This document shows positions 62,891 through 64,000 of a stretch of DNA of 64,000 nucleotides, one piece after another. The position numbers were made by a program, and so were the translations under genes. Origin of the DNA: a virus; the IMG/VR virus record IMGVR_UViG_3300020442_000013, positions 1 through 64,000 of that record, one strand, 5' to 3'. How positions within the stretch are numbered: the stretch's first letter is position 1; each line of letters opens with the position of its first letter. The notes under the pieces were generated by a model, which saw nothing but the letters and a program-made list of their open reading frames with translations, was not told where the DNA came from and searched no databases.

Positions 62891-63889
62891 TTATTTTGCT
62901 TGTCGCTGTCTGATCATTGCAAGAATGTCAGCCGCATCACCTGTTGATGCTTCTGCTTCGGCTTTTTCAGCTTTAGGCTCTTCTACCTTTGGAGCCTCTT
63001 CTTGCTTTGGGGCAGTAGCCACCTGCTCTTCAGGAGCACTTTGACTTACTGCTGTCGCTTTCGGCGATGCCGCTACAGTTGGATCACCAGTACGTGCCGC
63101 CATACCTGCTGGACGGAAATAGTTACCCCAACGTTCTGAATCATATGCTTCACCGTCAACTGACGCTTCAAACATTTCTTTCATAACCTTTACTGCAACT
63201 TCGTCTGGTTTCTTCGGAAGGAAGTCACTAAAATTAAACAAGCCATGTGTATTGATTGCTTGCATTTCAGCATCTGCAAGTGGACGTTCTCTACGAGCCC
63301 AGTTAGATGTTGAATAGTCTGCATATCCGCCTTTACTTGTTTTGTTAAGACGAAAGTCTACACCAGCAGTATAATCTGTTGGTAATTCTTCCATATCTGG
63401 ATCCATAAGAGCCGCTTTGATAATTTGAAAAATTTGTGGACCAATAATAAACCTGCGAATTGGATTCTCAGGAGTACTATCTTCTTGTAGTGGATTGTCA
63501 GTAACAAATCCTTGGAAGATATATGAACGCTTCTTCCAATACTTACGACCCATGTCTTCTAGACTTGGATCTTTGAACCAACCACGTACCTCGTTCAAGA
63601 TATCACAAGTATCACCATACATTTCCATACATGGTACTTGAACTTGAACTGGACGAGAATCAGTTTCACCTTTTACACCGTTAAAAGGTAATTTAATCAT
63701 CAAACGTTCTTTCCAAAAGAAAGTGTTTGAATCGTCACCATCAGGAAGGAAACGGAGTGTTGCACTCTCGCCTTCTTTAATATTCCAAAATGGGTAAATT
63801 GCGTTGTCGCCGCCGCCACTTGATGAACCGCCGCCTGTGCGTGATTCTTGTTCTTTGAGCTTTGCTCGGATTTCTGCTAATGTTGCCAT
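62891..63889 (-). CDS. 32: Single-stranded DNA-binding protein gp32
   Basis: 332 residues. N-terminal basic start (MATLAEIRAKLKEQESRTGG), core with YPFWNIKEGESATLRFLPDG and the CMEMYGDTCDILN zinc-site region, a Pro/Glu/Ala-rich linker and an end DILAMIRQRQAK. It coats ssDNA during replication. AAGGAGG precedes the ATG. It has an early promoter with a nested late box. Confidence 0.95.
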   Translation of the reverse strand: MATLAEIRAKLKEQESRTGGGSSSGGGDNAIYPFWNIKEGESATLRFLPDGDDSNTFFWKERLMIKLPFNGVKGETDSRPVQVQVPCMEMYGDTCDILNEVRGWFKDPSLEDMGRKYWKKRSYIFQGFVTDNPLQEDSTPENPIRRFIIGPQIFQIIKAALMDPDMEELPTDYTAGVDFRLNKTSKGGYADYSTSNWARRERPLADAEMQAINTHGLFNFSDFLPKKPDEVAVKVMKEMFEASVDGEAYDSERWGNYFRPAGMAARTGDPTVAASPKATAVSQSAPEEQVATAPKQEEAPKVEEPKAEKAEAEASTGDAADILAMIRQRQAK

Positions 63890-63947
63890 AGTTAAGCCTC
63901 CTTTAGTTGCCTATGTTTTGTGCCTGTTTGTATAGCACATAATGTAC

Positions 63948-63976
63948 ACTATACAGTCTTATTTATCAGAAGTCAA
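63948..63976 (-). promoter_or_regulatory. Early promoter of gp32 with nested late box
   Basis: Minus-strand AGGTTGACT, 17 bp, TATAGT; GATAAATA (63960-63967) lies in the spacer. Confidence 0.8.
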
Positions 63977-64000
63977 CCTGAAAATGCTTATTTTTGGAAA

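Overview
The window is a 64 kb piece of a large T4-type myovirus, most likely marine. The evidence is a set of T4 replication and recombination proteins (gp32 ssDNA-binding protein, UvsX, UvsW, gp41 helicase, gp61 primase), T4-style late promoters (NATAAATA), a dense block of small early genes, tRNAs, peptide deformylase and the AT-rich base composition usual in ocean phages. A Rhodobacter-like 5-aminolevulinate synthase and several small alphaproteobacteria-like proteins suggest an alphaproteobacterial host (inference).

Layout. 1-3.6 kb: the cut end of a phosphate-permease-like gene, a lipoprotein and an operon of tiny coupled genes. 3.7-6.5 kb, plus strand: 5-aminolevulinate synthase, a DUF454 membrane protein, a VOC protein and a 2OG-Fe(II) oxygenase-like protein. 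6.5-10.8 kb, minus strand: a late block with an AlgH-like protein, an endolysin and five small proteins whose N-termini look like T4 capsid-targeting peptides. 10.9-32.5 kb, almost all plus strand: the early region, about 90 small genes in cassettes, each cassette headed by a near-identical sigma70-type promoter (AGGTTGACA, 17 bp, TATAGT or TATACT) and often by a GAGGGCA ribosome-binding leader. It carries tRNA-Arg(GCG), tRNA-Leu(UAA) and tRNA-Arg(UCU), a (p)ppGpp-hydrolase-like HD protein and an AAA ATPase. 33-64 kb, mostly minus strand: replication and recombination genes mixed with host-like metabolic genes. These include a radical SAM protein, an SGNH hydrolase, a carbamoyltransferase, a QueC-like PP-loop ATPase, two DnaE-like proteins, peptide deformylase, CMP-Kdo synthetase, a full-length purine permease, and a surface-sugar cluster of glycosyltransferases, a nucleotidyltransferase-cupin fusion, two methyltransferases and an APH-like kinase.

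The most unusual signal is inside the early region. From 24592 to 26085 the plus strand has no TC or CC dinucleotide at all, although C is common. The same rule holds on the transcribed sense of two more units: 26889-27371, which is read from the minus strand, and 27352-27727. It covers promoters, leaders and genes alike, and one result is six neighbouring proteins without a single proline. Ordinary cassettes lie between and around these units. I know of no described system that explains this.

How the genes work together: sigma70-like promoters would let host polymerase transcribe the small takeover genes and also gp32, primase and helicase, because the same promoter lies upstream of those too. 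NATAAATA promoters serve late genes. Several early and late promoters sit so close to the start codon that their mRNAs should be leaderless. The sugar genes could remodel the host surface or decorate phage parts; heme precursor, purine and phosphate genes would support host metabolism during infection (inference).
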